From Bdellovibrio bacteriovorus (GTDB lineage Bacteria > Bdellovibrionota > Bdellovibrionia > Bdellovibrionales > Bdellovibrionaceae): 64,000 nt of DNA. The position numbers and the translations under genes are program-made. The notes below the pieces were generated by a model. The model worked only from the letters and a program-made list of their open reading frames with translations, was not told the DNA's origin and did not search any database. The DNA lies in NCBI RefSeq assembly GCF_001592755.1, contig NZ_LUKF01000001.1, positions 222,774 through 286,773 on the forward strand. The letters are read 5' to 3'. Each line of letters begins with the position of its first letter. Within the stretch, counting starts at the first letter, position 1. Shown one piece after another: positions 62,556 to 64,000 of the stretch.

Positions 62556-64000
62556 CTATCCGACCGCATTTTCTAAAAGAATCAAAATGATCCCGATGAT
62601 AGAACCACCAGCAATCACGCCGGCAGCCAATGTTTCTTGGTTTTCTACAAACGCACGATAGCCAAAGCTGGTCTGATCTTTGTAACGCTTTTTTGCGATC
62701 CAGAATAACAATGTTCCTAAGGCCATCGACCACGCATCCACGAAACGAAGAACGAATCCTAAACCCAAACCCACGCCCGAAAGTGGAAAGCGGCCTTTGG
62801 TTTTCTTATTTAAAATTTCAATGACAATACCCGCAACCGCGCCAATGCCCGCGGCTAGCTGCGCGGTAGGATGAAGATTGCTAAGACCTTTTGTTAAAAC
62901 TTCGGCGACACCTTTCCAGATCGAAGCGCCCGGAAGTGGCAAAGTTTCCGAAGTGAAAAGCGAAACATCACCGTGGAATAAAGAATAAAAAACAGGAACA
63001 GCCACTAGACCGCCGGCAAAAATTCCCAGAACATGCCCGACAGCTTGATGACGAGGTTTCCCGCCCAACATATAAGCGGGTTTAATATCCATCAAAAGAT
63101 TGCTGGCATTTAAAGACACTTCCGAAGTGATACCGGCAGTCATTAGATTCGTGGTCACATTACCAGGAGCCGCCACGCCATATGTGATCTGAGTCAACTT
63201 ACCCAAAGCTCCACCAGGAGTGATACCTGTTAACCCTGTCGAAGTAACGGCAATCAATGTAAAGACGAAGACTAGCGGAATCGCCAACAGACCTAACCAA
63301 TAGTGAATTCCAAACCACACATGACCTAGATAGATGGTGATGGCTCCTACAATAGGAATACCCACCGCAAAAATCCACATGGGCAATTCGATCTTTTCCA
63401 ATGGGTCGGCTTTCTTATCTTTCTTTTTGGCAAAACCTTTACGGAAAGTTTCAATCAAGATTTGTGGTTTAGAAAAGAATGAATATAGCGAAGATGTTGT
63501 CATAATCGCAGCCCCACCCCACAATGCCCACATTGTGATGGCTTTGAACTTGGCTTCTGGAATCACCCCATTACTAATCATGATCGGTGCAAGAACAAAG
63601 TAATTTAAAAATCCACCCAGCAGGATCGACATTGCTGTCTTCATGCTCATCAAACCGCCGGTTCCCATCATCACAATTGAAGTATCAAACTGGATAGTAA
63701 GATCTTTAAGAGGACTGCCTAAGATTTTTGGTGTCGCAAATTTATAAACGAACTCATCCCAATAGTGAGGAAGAGCCAGAAATGGCATTTTAATCGCCGT
63801 CAGTATCGCGTCCGCCCTTAAGATCTCAATGAGGGCGGAAATTCCCGCGCCACTCATAAGAAGCTTCGCTTTAAACATTCCCTGTTTACCGTCTTCGGAG
63901 TGAAGACTGTCTAAGACAACGCCCGCTGCGTAGCCTTCAGGAAAGGGCATCTGCTCTTCATTGATAAAACGTTTTTTTAAAGGAAACGCGAACAACACAC
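62556..64000 (-). CDS. OPT-family oligopeptide transporter (5' end beyond window)
   Basis: About 481 codons visible, N-terminal part cut by the right edge. FPLKKRFINEEQMPFPEGYAAGVVLDSL is the OPT family cytoplasmic motif after the first segments; about 11 further hydrophobic segments follow, e.g. GLLAIPLVFVFTLIAVTSTGLTGITPGGALGKLTQ with the NPG/TG-x-T region. Takes up oligopeptides or metal-siderophore conjugates with protons. Would suit uptake of prey peptides. Confidence 0.9.
   Translation of the reverse strand, partial: VLFAFPLKKRFINEEQMPFPEGYAAGVVLDSLHSEDGKQGMFKAKLLMSGAGISALIEILRADAILTAIKMPFLALPHYWDEFVYKFATPKILGSPLKDLTIQFDTSIVMMGTGGLMSMKTAMSILLGGFLNYFVLAPIMISNGVIPEAKFKAITMWALWGGAAIMTTSSLYSFFSKPQILIETFRKGFAKKKDKKADPLEKIELPMWIFAVGIPIVGAITIYLGHVWFGIHYWLGLLAIPLVFVFTLIAVTSTGLTGITPGGALGKLTQITYGVAAPGNVTTNLMTAGITSEVSLNASNLLMDIKPAYMLGGKPRHQAVGHVLGIFAGGLVAVPVFYSLFHGDVSLFTSETLPLPGASIWKGVAEVLTKGLSNLHPTAQLAAGIGAVAGIVIEILNKKTKGRFPLSGVGLGLGFVLRFVDAWSMALGTLLFWIAKKRYKDQTSFGYRAFVENQETLAAGVIAGGSIIGIILILLENAVG

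Overview
The window looks like chromosome of a Bdellovibrio-type predatory bacterium (Bdellovibrionota), moderate in G+C. This rests on family knowledge, not on a search. The clues are a deaminase of the Bd3614 type first described from Bdellovibrio, a SpeD-SpeE fusion, many secreted peptidases and L,D-transpeptidase-like proteins, and dense packing with many short overlaps and TTG/GTG starts. No transposase, prophage, CRISPR array or tRNA was seen.

Layout. 1-2519: hybrid sensor kinase, cut by the window edge. 2684-3835: L,D-transpeptidase-like secreted protein. 3832-9671 (minus): leucine/isovalerate (liu) catabolic operon with hotdog protein, carboxyltransferase, enoyl-CoA hydratase, biotin carboxylase, separate biotin carrier and HMG-CoA lyase. 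9773-17753 and on to 18144: secreted proteins, TPMT-like methyltransferase, GNAT, nuclease/phosphatase, an ABC-2 exporter with two permeases, GST and a papain-like protease. 18141-21362 (minus): M3 and S33 peptidases, followed by rnpB (RNase P RNA) with a recognisable promoter. 21941-28599: FN3 protein, Cys-rich copper-binding protein, hybrid kinase with an odd nested-repeat leader, Bd3614-like deaminase, RlmK-like methyltransferase, fused AdoMet decarboxylase/spermidine synthase and SodB. 28637-29785: a compositionally unusual flavodoxin-like gene and a large palindrome. 29786-31873: BON protein, hibernation factor, NhaR-like regulator. 31928-44614: M28 aminopeptidase, radical SAM, membrane and methyltransferase genes, a small heat shock protein behind a sigma-32-like promoter, GreA-like factor, one-domain asparaginase-like protein and a metallopeptidase lipoprotein.

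44645-55158 is the most coherent system: a maltodextrin/glycogen island. A LamB-type porin is divergent from pullulanase, a single-chain binding-protein/permease fusion (MalE-MalF), MalG, MalK, an animal-type alpha-amylase and a ROK glucokinase. Together they would debranch and cut an alpha-glucan, import the dextrins and phosphorylate glucose, which would suit a predator feeding on prey glycogen (inference).

55251-64000: NTF2-like protein, LysR/SDR pair, DUF1993, YcaQ-like glycosylase, a second L,D-transpeptidase, an M15/extensin-like lipoprotein, an alkyltransferase-like protein lacking the reactive Cys, and an OPT transporter cut by the right edge.

Non-coding signals that stand out are a 34-bp perfect inverted repeat inside a roughly 230-bp palindromic element, a dispersed repeat with a shared core at three places, palindromes that cover ribosome binding sites (sodB and the 12876 gene), and overlapping mutually exclusive dyads before the kinase at 23084.
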